Source of the DNA: an uncultured Rhodospirillales bacterium
GTDB lineage: Bacteria > Pseudomonadota > Alphaproteobacteria > Kiloniellales > Kiloniellaceae
Direction of reading: 5' to 3'
Assembly (NCBI GenBank): GCA_913060675.1
Contig: CAJXUS010000020.1
Coordinates: 1 to 60,445, forward strand
Length of the DNA: 60,445 nucleotides
The notes beneath the pieces are model-generated. The model was given only the letters and a program-made list of their open reading frames with translations, ran no database searches and was not told where the DNA came from. How positions within the stretch are numbered: the stretch's first letter is position 1; each line of letters opens with the position of its first letter. The translations under genes were made by a program, and so were the position numbers. Of this stretch, positions 37,223 to 47,430 are shown piece by piece.

Positions 37223-39595
37223 ATGTTTCAAAATCTCCGGATAACAACAAAATACCCGGTTGTCATTGTGACGCTGGCATTATTGGCCAGTGTCATTACC
37301 GGGCTTGTTGCTTATAACACAACATCTGCAGAGTTACAGAACTCTGCTGGGGAGAAGTTTAGTGCTTTGCTAGAGGCGCGTAAGAGAGCTTTGGAAAACT
37401 ACTTTGGTTTGATCGGCGAAGATCTACGTGTTCAAGCGCATAATCCTGTTGTCCTTGAAGCCGTAGAAGAATTCTCTGTAGCCTGGCACACGATAGAACA
37501 AGATCGTCAGGTGTATTTTCAAAAATCATATATTTTGGATAACCCTTATCCTGATGATCAGAAGAAAAAATTGGATAAGGCAAATGACAACTCAGTTTAT
37601 AGCGACGTCCATGAAAAATACCACTCTGTATTTCGCAAATTACTAGAGGAACGTGGATACTACGATATTTTCCTTTTTGATGATCACGGTGACCTTATTT
37701 ATACGGTTATCAAAGAGATCGACTTTGCAACCAATTTCAATGATGGTCCCTGGAGCCAAACAAGCCTTGGAAAAACCTTTCGATCCGCCCGTGATATCGG
37801 TTTGATAAGGGACCAAATTATTGTTGATTTTGAAGCTTATGAACCCAGTAATAATCTTCCCGCAAGTTTCATCGCAAGCCCGCTTTATGATGGCTCTCTA
37901 AATTTTAGAGGTGTGCTGGCATTCCAACTGCCAATTGATCGTTTGAATGAAGTCATGCAAGTTGATGCCGGGATGGGACAGTCTGGAGAAATGTTCATTG
38001 TCGGGAGTGACCTTCTTCGGCGTAGTGACTCAAGATTCTCAGATATTTCTTTGATACTACAAGAAGTTGTAGATCAAGAAAATGTCCATAGTGCTCTGCA
38101 GGGGAGAAGTGGCGTTACCTCTTTTGTAAATAGCGAGGGGAAAAGTATTTTTACCGCCTTCGTACCCTTTATCTATAAACAGCTCCAGTGGGCTCTTGTT
38201 GCTGAAATTGATGAGCTTGAGGTTCTCGCTCCCATACAGCAAATGAAACAGACCATGATGATAGGTTTTGCGGTAATTGCCTTTGTTGTTACCTTTATCG
38301 GGCTACTGGTTTCTCGCAGTTTATCGCGCCCTATCATTCAAATGACAGACGCCATGTCTCGTTTGTCGGTAAGAGATTTTTCCGCCGACATTCCATTATC
38401 GGATCGTCGTGATGAGATTGGCGGTATGGTAAGGGCGCTACAAGTTTTTCGAGAAAATGCCATTGCGCGCTCTAATACTGAAGACAAGTTGCTCAAACAG
38501 ACAATGTTACTGAAGGTCATTATTGATAATGTTGCCCATGGTATAGCTCTGTTTGATAAAGACAACCGTTTGTTAGCCTGGAACGAGCGTTACGTTCAAA
38601 ACTCAGGGGTTGACCCTGCCTTGATTTGCAAAGGTGTTCTTTTTTTAGAGTTGGCAACTTACTTTGCAAAGCATGGAATATATGGGAAAGGCAATCCTGA
38701 AAAATTGGCGCAGGAAAGGTTGGATTTCTTTTCAAATAATGATGAAACGCGGTCGGAGGTTACAATTAAAAACAAGGGTAACTTCGAGGTCATGTCTCAG
38801 AAAACGCCTGAAGGCGGATTTGTCCTCGCGTTTACAGATGTGACAGTACACCGAGAGTTTCGAAAAAAAATTATTGATCAACGAGATGATCTTCATAGTT
38901 TAAATCAGCAAAAAAATAAATTCTTCTCCATCATCGCGCATGATCTCAGGAACCCATTTAATGCCTTGCTAGGGTACTCTGAATATTTAAAAACCAAATC
39001 CAATACGATGTCTTCTGAACAGATCATTGATTATGCGAGCTCTATTAATAAAGCGAGCCAGCAAGCTTATGAGCTTCTCGAAAATTTACTGGAATGGTCT
39101 CGGGTTCAGATGAACCAGATGGATTTTGTTTCTCAAAATTTTGAGGTCAGAGAGATCCTTTCTAAAACCATTGATGATTTGGCATCGCAAATAACGGATA
39201 AAGATATAAAGGTATCCGTTTATCCAAACACTTTGCGTGTGGAGGGGGACAGGCACATGACAGAGACAATTTTGAGGAACCTGCTCGGGAACGCGATTAA
39301 ATTCACGACCAGTGGAGGTAAAATTAAAGTAGACAGCGAGTTGATCAATAAACGGGTTTATATCCACGTGAAAGATAACGGTGTTGGCATTAATTCCGAA
39401 AAGCTGGACGGTCTGTTTACGTTGGAAAACAAGCAATCTACCGCTGGAACTGAAGGTGAAGCAGGTACGGGGTTAGGCCTTTTGATATGCATGGAATTTG
39501 CTGAAAAGCAACAGGGAGAGCTTCTGGTTGTAAGTAAAGAAGGTGTCGGATCGACATTTACGTTGGTGTTACCCTATGGAGAAGAAGGGGATTAA
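37223..39595 (+). CDS. membrane sensor histidine kinase (dCache-like sensor, HAMP, PAS, HisKA, HATPase)
   Basis: This 790-residue kinase has a first membrane helix (about 12-30), a large periplasmic sensor (about 35-340), a second helix (about 346-368), HAMP (about 367-420), a PAS-7 type domain (about 435-545), HisKA with phospho-acceptor His573 in IIAHDLRNPFN, and HATPase with NLLGNAIKFT, DNGVGI and GTGLGLLIC. There is no receiver domain and no adjacent response regulator. The sensor contains [10 protein letters not shown] and PIDRLNEVMQVDAGMGQSGE and is clearly homologous to that of the convergent chemoreceptor at 39691-42189. Start ATG 37223. The ligand is unknown. Confidence 0.92.
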   Translation: MFQNLRITTKYPVVIVTLALLASVITGLVAYNTTSAELQNSAGEKFSALLEARKRALENYFGLIGEDLRVQAHNPVVLEAVEEFSVAWHTIEQDRQVYFQKSYILDNPYPDDQKKKLDKANDNSVYSDVHEKYHSVFRKLLEERGYYDIFLFDDHGDLIYTVIKEIDFATNFNDGPWSQTSLGKTFRSARDIGLIRDQIIVDFEAYEPSNNLPASFIASPLYDGSLNFRGVLAFQLPIDRLNEVMQVDAGMGQSGEMFIVGSDLLRRSDSRFSDISLILQEVVDQENVHSALQGRSGVTSFVNSEGKSIFTAFVPFIYKQLQWALVAEIDELEVLAPIQQMKQTMMIGFAVIAFVVTFIGLLVSRSLSRPIIQMTDAMSRLSVRDFSADIPLSDRRDEIGGMVRALQVFRENAIARSNTEDKLLKQTMLLKVIIDNVAHGIALFDKDNRLLAWNERYVQNSGVDPALICKGVLFLELATYFAKHGIYGKGNPEKLAQERLDFFSNNDETRSEVTIKNKGNFEVMSQKTPEGGFVLAFTDVTVHREFRKKIIDQRDDLHSLNQQKNKFFSIIAHDLRNPFNALLGYSEYLKTKSNTMSSEQIIDYASSINKASQQAYELLENLLEWSRVQMNQMDFVSQNFEVREILSKTIDDLASQITDKDIKVSVYPNTLRVEGDRHMTETILRNLLGNAIKFTTSGGKIKVDSELINKRVYIHVKDNGVGINSEKLDGLFTLENKQSTAGTEGEAGTGLGLLICMEFAEKQQGELLVVSKEGVGSTFTLVLPYGEEGD

Positions 39596-39627
39596 CAGGT
39601 CTTGATCCCGGGAATAGAGCAATAATA

Positions 39628-39657
39628 AACAACCTCCGGCTAAAGCCGAAGGTTGTT
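39628..39657. terminator. Bidirectional hairpin between kinase and chemoreceptor genes
   Basis: AACAACCT (39628-39635) pairs with AGGTTGTT (39650-39657), and inside it CGGCT pairs with AGCCG around a two-base loop, 13 pairs in all with one mismatch. It lies midway in the 95-base convergent gap and has short A and T stretches, so it can serve both genes. Confidence 0.7.
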
Positions 39658-39690
39658 AACCCGAAGGATGTTAATAGTGTCAATGCGGTC

Positions 39691-42189
39691 TCAAGCAACC
39701 TTTGTTATAGTTTCCTTTGATATAGTCTCAGTGACTTTGGCAGAAGTTTGTTTCATAGCTTCTTGTAAACGCTCTCTGCGGGATGCATCCAAGTCAATAA
39801 ATTGAATTTTGATTTCATTAGAAGTGGTTCTAATAACTTGGGATTTAATCACGCCGACATTTGGCAGCTCGACTTCAATTTTAGTTCCAGCTGTTAATCC
39901 GAGATCTGTACCCGTCAAAACGACGCCGCCAGTGAGTGACAAGTTTTTGATCTGGTAGATTTCTTCGGTGTTATCATAGCGGACGACGATGTTCGAGTTG
40001 ACCGCGTGGTTGATATCATCCTCCTTATTCCCATCAGCCGATTCTCTGAGATGAACGAGATAACTGTTTACCTCTTCTTTCAGGGATTGAGTGCTTTCTT
40101 TGAGAATTTTTGCGGTATAGAACGAATCTTCAGTGGAATTTCCGGCTGTTTTAGCAGACTGACTAATGGTGCCGATGTCATTTGACACAGACGTTGAATC
40201 AACGGCTGCATTTTGTACGTTTTGTGCAATTTCTCGTGTTGCTTCATCTTGCTGTTCTACAGAGGAGGCAATTGTTTCGGTTACTTGTTCTACGGAGGCA
40301 ATTGTATCTGCAATCGTAGAAATCGCTTCGGTTGCTTTTTCAGTTGCTACACGCATAGAGCTTACCTGCGTGGTAATTTGTTCTGTGGCTTGGCCTGTTT
40401 GATTGGCAAGTGCTTTGACTTCACTGGCAACAACGGCAAACCCTTTACCCGCATCACCTGCTCTTGCTGCCTCAATTGTTGCGTTAAGAGCAAGCAAATT
40501 AGTTTGTTCAGCGATGTTTTCGATTAGGCCGATTATTTCCCCAATTTGGTCCGCGGCAATAGAAAGACCAGATACCTGTTCGGTAGATTTCTTAGCCTCT
40601 TCCACAGCATGGGTCGCAACCTTAGACGAATGTGATACTTGACTTGAAATTTCTTTAATGGATGCGGCGAGCTCTTCAGTTGCGGATGCAATAGTTTGCA
40701 TTTTCCCGGCCATATTATCTGAAGTGCTTTGTGCGGAATTACTCAAATCTGAGGTTTGGTGTGCACCTTCATTGAGGCCGTTCAAAGCCTGGTGAAGGTC
40801 GTTGGTCGAACTTTCAACGGTTAACACAATCGCCATAACTTTTTCTTCGAGAAGGTCGGCCATTTCGAGTGATTTTTTGTGTTGTCGCTCGGCGGAGAGC
40901 TTTTCTTCGAGAGCTCTTTCTTCAACCAGCTTTGCATTTTCGGCAATGTTTTCTTTGAAGATTTGAGCCGCTTGTGCCATTTCTCCAACTTCATCTTTGC
41001 GTTCAAGACCAACAATTTCAGTATCGAGTTCGCCTTTTGATAACTTTTTCAGGGCACCTGTAATGCTGCCGATTGGACGCGTGATGCTTTTTGACATCAA
41101 TAAACTCACGACGATTATGCCACCGACCAAACCAAGGGTAACCAAAATCATTTGAAAGCGCATATCATGGAGGGGCTCTGTAAACTCTTCCAGCGATATT
41201 TCAGCAATTAGCGCCCACCTGGTTCCGTTAAATTCAAAGGGTTTAAAGGCGGCGAGAGAGGCGTGCCCAGCATAACTGTTCGATTCGAGTACACCGGATT
41301 GTTTTTTGAGCGCCTGATTAACCGCCACAGATTGAACGCTTTGGTTTAAGATAGTTGTTTCATTAGAGAAGCGCGAATTGCTACGCATCAGGTGATCTGA
41401 TCCTACAAGATAGGTTTCCCCGAAATCTCCCATTCCCTCATAAACCTGTTGGATAGAATTTAAGCGGTCAATGGGCATTTGGAAAACAAGAACTCCAGCA
41501 CGATTCCCGTGTATGTCCGTCACAAGAGTTGAAATGAAACTTGCAGGAAGGTCATTACTGGGAGCATAGGGGCTGAAATCAAAGAAATGAAGGTTGCCAG
41601 TATTTTTATCCGATAAGGCTGCTCTATAGGCGTTTCCGAGATCAGTGGATTTATACTTTCCCGTTTCGAGATTTGTTGCATAATCCAATTCCTTGAACAC
41701 CGTATACACCAGGTCCCCTTTGAGATTGAACAGGAATATGTCGTAATAACCCCGTTCGTTCAGAAAGTGTCTGAACCAAGGGTGGTAGGTTGCATGCGCC
41801 TGGCTGTAAGTTGATCCGTCAGAGGCTGCGTCTAATTTTTCTTTTTCACCCAAAGGGTTTGGATTATCGGTAATATAAAGCTGGTGTAATTGAGATAGCT
41901 GGTTGTCGCCGAGTTCTTCCCAACCTTTTTCGTATGCTTTTAAGGCCGTTAAAGTGTTTGGATTGGTTGCCACAGTTTTTAGATCTTGTTCAATCGATGT
42001 TAAATAAGATGCGAGGGTTTCAGATCGACTTTCTAATATAGCTCTCAGTTCCAGCTCAAGCTCATGCCTGACGAGCGAACTTGTTTGCGAGTAATTCAGG
42101 GTACCGAGGCTAATTGCAACCATTGTTGCCATTAACACAACAAAAACCGGCAACCTATACGCTATTTTAAAATGGCTCAGCTTAAACAT
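39691..42189 (-). CDS. methyl-accepting chemotaxis protein with C-terminal PilZ-like domain
   Basis: This 832-residue chemoreceptor has one helix at about 11-33, a periplasmic sensor to about 345 ([26 protein letters not shown]), a second helix, HAMP (about 365-420), and the cytoplasmic signalling domain with the hairpin tip [20 protein letters not shown] near residue 560. A PilZ-like domain follows (about 730-810; [10 protein letters not shown]). The PilZ keeps the (D/N)-x-S-x-x-G motif but shows no clear RxxxR, so c-di-GMP binding is doubtful. I put the start at 42189 because GGAG precedes it by six bases. The sensor is paralogous to that of the convergent kinase. No che genes are in the window. 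Confidence 0.92.
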   Translation of the reverse strand: MFKLSHFKIAYRLPVFVVLMATMVAISLGTLNYSQTSSLVRHELELELRAILESRSETLASYLTSIEQDLKTVATNPNTLTALKAYEKGWEELGDNQLSQLHQLYITDNPNPLGEKEKLDAASDGSTYSQAHATYHPWFRHFLNERGYYDIFLFNLKGDLVYTVFKELDYATNLETGKYKSTDLGNAYRAALSDKNTGNLHFFDFSPYAPSNDLPASFISTLVTDIHGNRAGVLVFQMPIDRLNSIQQVYEGMGDFGETYLVGSDHLMRSNSRFSNETTILNQSVQSVAVNQALKKQSGVLESNSYAGHASLAAFKPFEFNGTRWALIAEISLEEFTEPLHDMRFQMILVTLGLVGGIIVVSLLMSKSITRPIGSITGALKKLSKGELDTEIVGLERKDEVGEMAQAAQIFKENIAENAKLVEERALEEKLSAERQHKKSLEMADLLEEKVMAIVLTVESSTNDLHQALNGLNEGAHQTSDLSNSAQSTSDNMAGKMQTIASATEELAASIKEISSQVSHSSKVATHAVEEAKKSTEQVSGLSIAADQIGEIIGLIENIAEQTNLLALNATIEAARAGDAGKGFAVVASEVKALANQTGQATEQITTQVSSMRVATEKATEAISTIADTIASVEQVTETIASSVEQQDEATREIAQNVQNAAVDSTSVSNDIGTISQSAKTAGNSTEDSFYTAKILKESTQSLKEEVNSYLVHLRESADGNKEDDINHAVNSNIVVRYDNTEEIYQIKNLSLTGGVVLTGTDLGLTAGTKIEVELPNVGVIKSQVIRTTSNEIKIQFIDLDASRRERLQEAMKQTSAKVTETISKETITKVA

Positions 42190-42598
42190 GACCATCTCCA
42201 TTCAGTGGCATTGGGAAGTGTGAGCACCAAAACAAGCCATGAAGTATGCAACCATAGCGTTATAGAAAGATTAATGATGCAGTCTGTAGTTGGAGAGATG
42301 TGAGGCGAAAATTACAAGATGGACACGTAACTTGTTGGGTTGATTTGTAAAAATAGTTGATAAAAAGACTCAATTTTTATTTTTTTAACTCGTGTTAATA
42401 GAGCCTCAGTTTGATTTTAAATACGGTGAATATTAAAATTAATGTAAAATACACCGTATAGGGGTATTTTTTTGAATGAGATGTGTGGTGTTTTGTGGGT
42501 GGAGTCGACCAAATTAGAACGAAAGTCTTTTATCCCAAGAGTTTCGATGTAATAACCACTTTCAGAACCTCCTTTTCGCCTTCAAATCGGATAGATTG
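42190..42598. promoter_or_regulatory. A/T-rich divergent region with an inverted repeat
   Basis: These 409 bases between the chemoreceptor and the roxA-like gene encode nothing convincing. ATACGGTG (42421-42428) and CACCGTAT (42452-42459) form an eight-base perfect inverted repeat with a 23-base A/T spacer, which could be an operator or a hairpin. TTAA-N6-TTAA at 42385-42398 is one base short of the CtrA box spacing. Confidence 0.45.
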
Positions 42599-43780
42599 AT
42601 GTCCAATAAGCTTGTCATACTCGATACCATGCCTTCTCCTTCTGAATTTTACGGAACCTATTGGAATCGCCGCCCCTTTGTCGTTCGTGGCGCGATTTCT
42701 GAAGTTGAGATGAGTGGCCTGATAACCGCCGATGAACTTGCTGGCCTATCCATGGAAGAGACGCCTCGGTCACGAATGGTTAAAACTGCTGGCGAATTAC
42801 AGGACTGGAAGTGCCGTTTTGGCCCCTTCACTGAAGAAGATTACGAAACGGCTGGTGATCGGGACTGGAGCTTGCTTATTCAGAACGTCGAACAATTCCA
42901 TCCAGATACGGCGACTTTACTTCGACACTTTAATTTTGCACCACGATGGCTCATGGATGACATCATGGTTAGCTTTTCAGCCAAAGGTGGTTCTGTCGGC
43001 CCCCATATTGACAGCTACCATGTTTTCTTAACCCAGGGGGAAGGCAAACGTCGTTGGAAAGTTGGCCGAGAGGCGGTTGAGGAAGAGGTCTATATTAAAG
43101 GGGTTGATCTCAAGGTATTAGAACAAGCCTTTGAGGGCGACGAAGTCGAGATGACGTGCGGTGACGTGCTCTATGTCCCGCCCAAATTTGCCCATGAAGG
43201 TGTCACTCTGGAAAGTGCTCTCACATTTTCGGTCGGTTTTCTGGGACCTAAAACTTCTGAGTTGTTTAGTGCCTATTCCCAGTATCTCTCCGAATTTGAA
43301 GATCTTGACCAGCGTTATGTCGGGGAAGGCCTTAATACCGATAGCTCGGGCTTCACGTTGAGTGAGGGTGCGGTTAGCGATATCCGGACCAGCTTGGAAG
43401 CTCATCTCAAGTCAGATTATTTCACCCAGTGGCTGGTTGAGTTCTTCACCGAATCATCTCACGAAGATTTTGGAAGCTATTCTAAGCGTGAAGAAATGCT
43501 TTATGACGATGAGTTTGAAGGCGAACTGCAAGAAGGTGCCAGCTTAATCAAACCAGAGTACGTGAAGTTTGCCATTACGACTTCTCGCTCAGGTGGGTTT
43601 TGCCTCGGTTTTGATAGCCAGAGCTTTACCCTGGATGAACGGCTCTTTCCTCTCATACATATGTTTATGAAAGAAGAGGTCGTAAACTCAAAATCCTATC
43701 CAGATCTTTTCGCGGAACCTGCATACCTTGAGTTCTTGCTTGAGCTTTATAATCATCAAGCACTGGAATTTGCCGAATAA
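42599..43780 (+). CDS. RoxA-like ribosomal protein oxygenase (cupin/JmjC family)
   Basis: This 393-residue cytoplasmic 2-oxoglutarate/Fe(II) oxygenase is related to E. coli RoxA (YcfD), which hydroxylates an arginine of ribosomal protein L16. The opening PSEFYGTYWNRRPFVVRGA and the metal motif His-x-Asp in GPHIDSYHVFLTQ, with the later His in PPKFAHEGVT, match the family; a C-terminal winged-helix-like region follows. I prefer ATG 42599 over the overlapping TTG 42596. L16 arginine as the target is inferred from the family. It converges on the asparaginase gene four bases away. Confidence 0.9.
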   Translation: MSNKLVILDTMPSPSEFYGTYWNRRPFVVRGAISEVEMSGLITADELAGLSMEETPRSRMVKTAGELQDWKCRFGPFTEEDYETAGDRDWSLLIQNVEQFHPDTATLLRHFNFAPRWLMDDIMVSFSAKGGSVGPHIDSYHVFLTQGEGKRRWKVGREAVEEEVYIKGVDLKVLEQAFEGDEVEMTCGDVLYVPPKFAHEGVTLESALTFSVGFLGPKTSELFSAYSQYLSEFEDLDQRYVGEGLNTDSSGFTLSEGAVSDIRTSLEAHLKSDYFTQWLVEFFTESSHEDFGSYSKREEMLYDDEFEGELQEGASLIKPEYVKFAITTSRSGGFCLGFDSQSFTLDERLFPLIHMFMKEEVVNSKSYPDLFAEPAYLEFLLELYNHQALEFAE

Positions 43781-43784
43781 AACT

Positions 43785-44771
43785 TTAATTCATGCCTGAA
43801 ATCGTGGTCGGTTCAGGGTATTTTGAACCGACATAACCACGAATAAAGCCTGACGTATTGAATGCAGAGGCAATACTCCCGTCTTTATTTACAGTAATCA
43901 CACCACCAGTACCGCCCGCATTTGTTAGGTCCCGAATGGTATCCTGTGTTGCTTGGTTTAGCTCATCGCCCCGATAGCGAATTCTCGCGCTGAGATCGTA
44001 AGCGATGGCATAGCGAATGAAGTATTCTCCATGACCACTTGCAGATATACCAACTTCTTCATTTGCGTATGTACCTGCCCCAATTATGGGACTGTCACCA
44101 ACACGGCCGGGTATCTTTGAGCCAAATCCACCTGTTGAAGTGCCGGCCGCTATATGACCGCACAGGTCTAGAGCAACGGCACCGATTGTGCCGTGTGGCG
44201 GAGACTTAACTGAAAGATCCTCAGTCGAGGCATACGAAGGTGGAAGCGTTGGAAAGTCGGCATTGGCTAATTTGTTTTTGAGAAACTCATCAGCAGAAGC
44301 ACCGACAAATAAAACGTTCTTTGTCTCTTCCATAACATAGCGCGCAGCTTGGATGGGGTTCTTGACATATTGAACAGAGGCAACAGCACCAGCTTTGAGA
44401 TTATGCCCTGCCATTATAGAGGCGTCCATCTCACGGTATCCGGCTTGGTTGGGAATTGATCCACTGCCAGCGTTGAATTCGCCTGAATTTTCCATAGAAG
44501 TCAGGGTAAAGGAAATGACATCGAGGGCCGAAACACCCTGTTCCAATGCAATTTTACCCCTGATCAATAAGTCCCGGATAAAGGCCTTCCGGATCTCATC
44601 GCGTTTAGGCCGATTTCGGTAAGTAACACCGCCGTGGATATGAAGGGCAAAATTTTCGCCCGCCTTACAGGTGAGTGTTTGTAGATAATTTTCGAGTTCT
44701 TTGGCTTGAGTTTGAGAGTTTGCTAAAAGTAGAGACCAAAAAAAGATAGTTATAAAAAATGATCGTAACAT
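43785..44771 (-). CDS. exported isoaspartyl peptidase / type 2 L-asparaginase
   Basis: This 328-residue N-terminal-nucleophile hydrolase precursor has a signal peptide (LRSFFITIFFWSLLLANS core), so it acts in the periplasm. The autocleavage site and nucleophile Thr lie in PPHGTIGAVALDLCGHIAAG; TSTGGFGSKIPGRVGDSPII and GNAGSGS-like FNAGSGSIPN motifs match the family. It cleaves beta-aspartyl dipeptides and asparagine. The start is set at 44771, six bases after GGAG; an ATG at 44783 lies in that site. The cyclase gene ends 14 bases upstream. Confidence 0.92.
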   Translation of the reverse strand: MLRSFFITIFFWSLLLANSQTQAKELENYLQTLTCKAGENFALHIHGGVTYRNRPKRDEIRKAFIRDLLIRGKIALEQGVSALDVISFTLTSMENSGEFNAGSGSIPNQAGYREMDASIMAGHNLKAGAVASVQYVKNPIQAARYVMEETKNVLFVGASADEFLKNKLANADFPTLPPSYASTEDLSVKSPPHGTIGAVALDLCGHIAAGTSTGGFGSKIPGRVGDSPIIGAGTYANEEVGISASGHGEYFIRYAIAYDLSARIRYRGDELNQATQDTIRDLTNAGGTGGVITVNKDGSIASAFNTSGFIRGYVGSKYPEPTTISGMN

Positions 44772-44797
44772 TTGATACTCCATTTTAATTCAATGGC

Positions 44798-45466
44798 TTA
44801 ATTGTCTTCTGGCGCCCACTTAAAAGCTTGAACCCGGCCAACGTTTTTCAGCTTTAGACCGCGTTGCCCGTCTTCATCAGAGAGATCTTCACAAGCTTTC
44901 TGATATTCAGGCGGTAAAAGATTTTCAAAGCGATTGGTCATGAAAACAGTCCCGGGATCTGCACGCGCTTCCAACCGAGCGGCGAGATTGACAATTTCAC
45001 TTAGCAGACTGAAGCCGGGATAGGCGGTTGGTAAAGAGAGCAGGGTAACCGGGCCGTAGGAAAGGCCAATCCTCGCGCCCTGAGTTTCGATAACGCGGTC
45101 GATACTGTCTTGCCAGACTTGCGCGGTTTCTTTTGCGAGCAGGTGAATATTTGCCGCAACCTGAAGGACCTTCGCCGCGTCAACTTTGGCATGAACGCCC
45201 CAGACGGCAAGCAGGCCATCGCCTTGAACCCGGTCAACCAACGCACCGCTCTCAATTAAAATGTCACGGGCACCGTCACAAAAGGAGCTGAGCATTTTAT
45301 GGGCGAGTGAAATGTCACTGGTTTCGCGGACGAATGCGCTATAAGAGCAAAAATCCATGGCCATAACACAACAGTCTTCAATCGGTTCGTCCAGCTTCTC
45401 GTCGAAGTTTTCCCAACCAGCTAACGAGCCAAAATGGAACTCATACAGTTCCTTGTCGACGGCCAT
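44798..45466 (-). CDS. class III adenylate/guanylate cyclase domain protein
   Basis: This 222-residue soluble protein is almost entirely a nucleotide cyclase catalytic domain. The two metal-binding aspartates are in MAMDFCSYSAF and VQGDGLLAVWG, and the transition-state Asn/Arg lie in EIVNLAARLEARA. No sensor or membrane domain is attached. Substrate choice (ATP or GTP) cannot be read reliably. It is immediately upstream of the asparaginase gene in one direction. The short N-terminal segment, about 30 residues, has no known domain. Confidence 0.85.
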   Translation of the reverse strand: MAVDKELYEFHFGSLAGWENFDEKLDEPIEDCCVMAMDFCSYSAFVRETSDISLAHKMLSSFCDGARDILIESGALVDRVQGDGLLAVWGVHAKVDAAKVLQVAANIHLLAKETAQVWQDSIDRVIETQGARIGLSYGPVTLLSLPTAYPGFSLLSEIVNLAARLEARADPGTVFMTNRFENLLPPEYQKACEDLSDEDGQRGLKLKNVGRVQAFKWAPEDN

Positions 45467-45593
45467 ACTCTTTCCTAACGTACTCTATTTTTTTTGACGT
45501 TCTTTGCGCCATAGTTATGCGCGCCATAATAGAGTTGAAAAGTTCAGAGTAAACAAAGGAACGCAGCCAATCACAAAAAACTGATCCCTAGAC

Positions 45594-46976
45594 TTATCCC
45601 AACCAGACCGGGGCAGATGACCGAAGGGCAGAGGCGGGATAACTCCAGGTCGAAGGAATACCTTTTATGGCTAGAGGAAATTTTACACGCTGCGCCGGAC
45701 CCCAGGAGGTTTCCTCAATTTTAGAGGCAATGTCTGCGGGTGTCTCTGGCGACAATCCTTCACTGAGTGTTGAGCGTTTGCTTTGAACAAGGAGGTGGGC
45801 TACGCGTGCCAGGGATAGTCGGGCAGATAATATTTTGCCCGAGAGTCTATTTTCGTTCAGTGCATGAAGCACGGCGCTGGCCAACAGATAGCCAGCGGCA
45901 TGATCCAGGGCCTGAACAGGAAGGGGAACTGGTTTGTTCGCCCCAGATTTGCGCATACCATATTCTGCAATGCCTGAGCTCATTTGCACCAAGCTGTCAA
46001 ATCCCCGCCGATTGGACCAGGGACCGGACCAGCCATAGGCATTTAGGGACACATCAATGATGTCTGGATTTATTTTGCGTAGGGTTTCACTGTCATATCC
46101 GAGATTGCTCAAAGCTTCGGGGCGGTACCCATGGAGGAAAACATCTGCCTCGGCAAGCAGGCTTTCAAATATTTGGCGATCATCAGTATTATTTAAGTTA
46201 AGACCAGCACAGCGCTTGCCAAGCGTAACTTCTGGAATGATACCTGCCTCTTCCCATATGGGTGGATCTATACGAAGGACATCGGCACCGTAGGCCGCAA
46301 GAAATCTCCCAGCGACAGGACCCGCTAAAACGCGGGTCAGGTCGAGCACTTTTATACCAGCTAGAGGGCGTTTAGGGTCAGTACTGAGAGCTTTTTTCTC
46401 CCTCTCGCCATGGCTCGCCCAAATAATCAGGGGCTCCTGTGAAACCGCAAGCCCCTGTGGATGTTGCGCCCAAGTGGTGAGATCTCGCATCACTGCTGCA
46501 CATCCGTTGGCTTCGACGATGGCGGCTTCTAGATTATCTGCTTCCCACTTGGCGACAATGGACTCCAGTGCTGCACGATCGTTATACTGTCCTAGGACGG
46601 AAAGGGCTGCGAAGCGGTGCAGAGGAGCATTGGTATGAAGTCGGATCCAGCCGTCCTTTGTTCTGTAATCTCCAGCAATCGGGTCCCAAGCAGGTGGCAA
46701 TTCCCACCCCATAGGGCGCAAGGTCATGCCAAAGCAAAACGAAGCCAAGCGTTGATCGACCTGAATCAGATCGTCTGTTTTTAGTGGTGGATTGGATGAA
46801 GGCTCTGCAAATCTAGAAAGCATCAAACCTGCGGAGGCTATGGATGCTGCGGCTAAGTCTGTGACCTCAAACCACGACGATAAATTCCCTTTACCCGAGA
46901 CTGAAATGCCTTGTTGTTCTTTTGGGACTTCAATGCCGGGGAAGGCAGATAAAATTTCCTTCAATAAGACGAACAT
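45594..46976 (-). CDS. CaiB/BaiF (class III) CoA-transferase
   Basis: This 460-residue cytoplasmic protein has the family signature RPLAGIKVLDLTRVLAGPVA at about residue 200, followed by GADVLRIDPP and DVFLHGYRPEALSNLGYD. The catalytic Asp is probably in PVQALDHAAGYLLA. The N-terminal 195 residues look like a degenerate second copy of the domain, a layout seen in other proteobacterial members. The CoA donor and acceptor are unknown. GAGG lies ten bases before ATG 46976. It appears to be a single-gene unit. Confidence 0.9.
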   Translation of the reverse strand: MFVLLKEILSAFPGIEVPKEQQGISVSGKGNLSSWFEVTDLAAASIASAGLMLSRFAEPSSNPPLKTDDLIQVDQRLASFCFGMTLRPMGWELPPAWDPIAGDYRTKDGWIRLHTNAPLHRFAALSVLGQYNDRAALESIVAKWEADNLEAAIVEANGCAAVMRDLTTWAQHPQGLAVSQEPLIIWASHGEREKKALSTDPKRPLAGIKVLDLTRVLAGPVAGRFLAAYGADVLRIDPPIWEEAGIIPEVTLGKRCAGLNLNNTDDRQIFESLLAEADVFLHGYRPEALSNLGYDSETLRKINPDIIDVSLNAYGWSGPWSNRRGFDSLVQMSSGIAEYGMRKSGANKPVPLPVQALDHAAGYLLASAVLHALNENRLSGKILSARLSLARVAHLLVQSKRSTLSEGLSPETPADIASKIEETSWGPAQRVKFPLAIKGIPSTWSYPASALRSSAPVWLG

Positions 46977-47016
46977 AGCAGATCAGCCTCTGTAATTTTA
47001 TAATTTAGTCTGGGAG

Positions 47017-47376
47017 TTAATTGAGTGCGGTCGCACCCTTAGCCGTTTTCTTCTTGATAATACCGGATGTGAACCCGAGTAACAGGCCAAATATTGCAGC
47101 AACACTTAGCATGGGAACTAACATATCCGACAATTCTTGAACAAAGACAAACTCGATTATCCAGGGGGTGTTTAGAAATAAGCTTATGCCCAAGCCTTTT
47201 ACCATAGAGGGTAAGGGGATTGTTACCGAGTGTATTACCCAACCTACGGTGGTCCAAAATACGAGTGCAGATATTATTACTGGGGTGGTGAGAGGCATGC
47301 CAGAAGCGGTAAATAATCCGCAATCGATAATCCCGATAGTGAGGCCAAGACCAAGGCCGATCATATGTGTTTTCAT
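47017..47376 (-). CDS. small integral membrane protein of unknown function
   Basis: I do not recognise a named family. The 119-residue protein has about four hydrophobic helices (MIGLGLGLTIGIIDCGLF; PVIISALVFWTTVGWVIHS; GISLFLNTPWIIEFVFV; MLSVAAIFGLLLGFTSGII) and a lysine-rich tail, so the C-terminus is probably cytoplasmic. I set the start at 47376, after AAAAAGAGAAAACC; an ATG at 47406 is possible. It is divergent from a TetR regulator across operator-like repeats, which suggests that regulator controls it. A role in efflux or envelope stress would be a guess. Confidence 0.75.
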   Translation of the reverse strand: MKTHMIGLGLGLTIGIIDCGLFTASGMPLTTPVIISALVFWTTVGWVIHSVTIPLPSMVKGLGISLFLNTPWIIEFVFVQELSDMLVPMLSVAAIFGLLLGFTSGIIKKKTAKGATALN

Positions 47377-47430
47377 GGTTTTCTCTTTTTTGATTTTGGT
47401 GATCAAGTCACCTGTTTATTTCAACACTTT

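Noticed and set aside
42385..42398. CtrA box between the chemoreceptor and roxA-like genes
   Set aside because: The two TTAA halves are separated by six bases, not the seven of the consensus.
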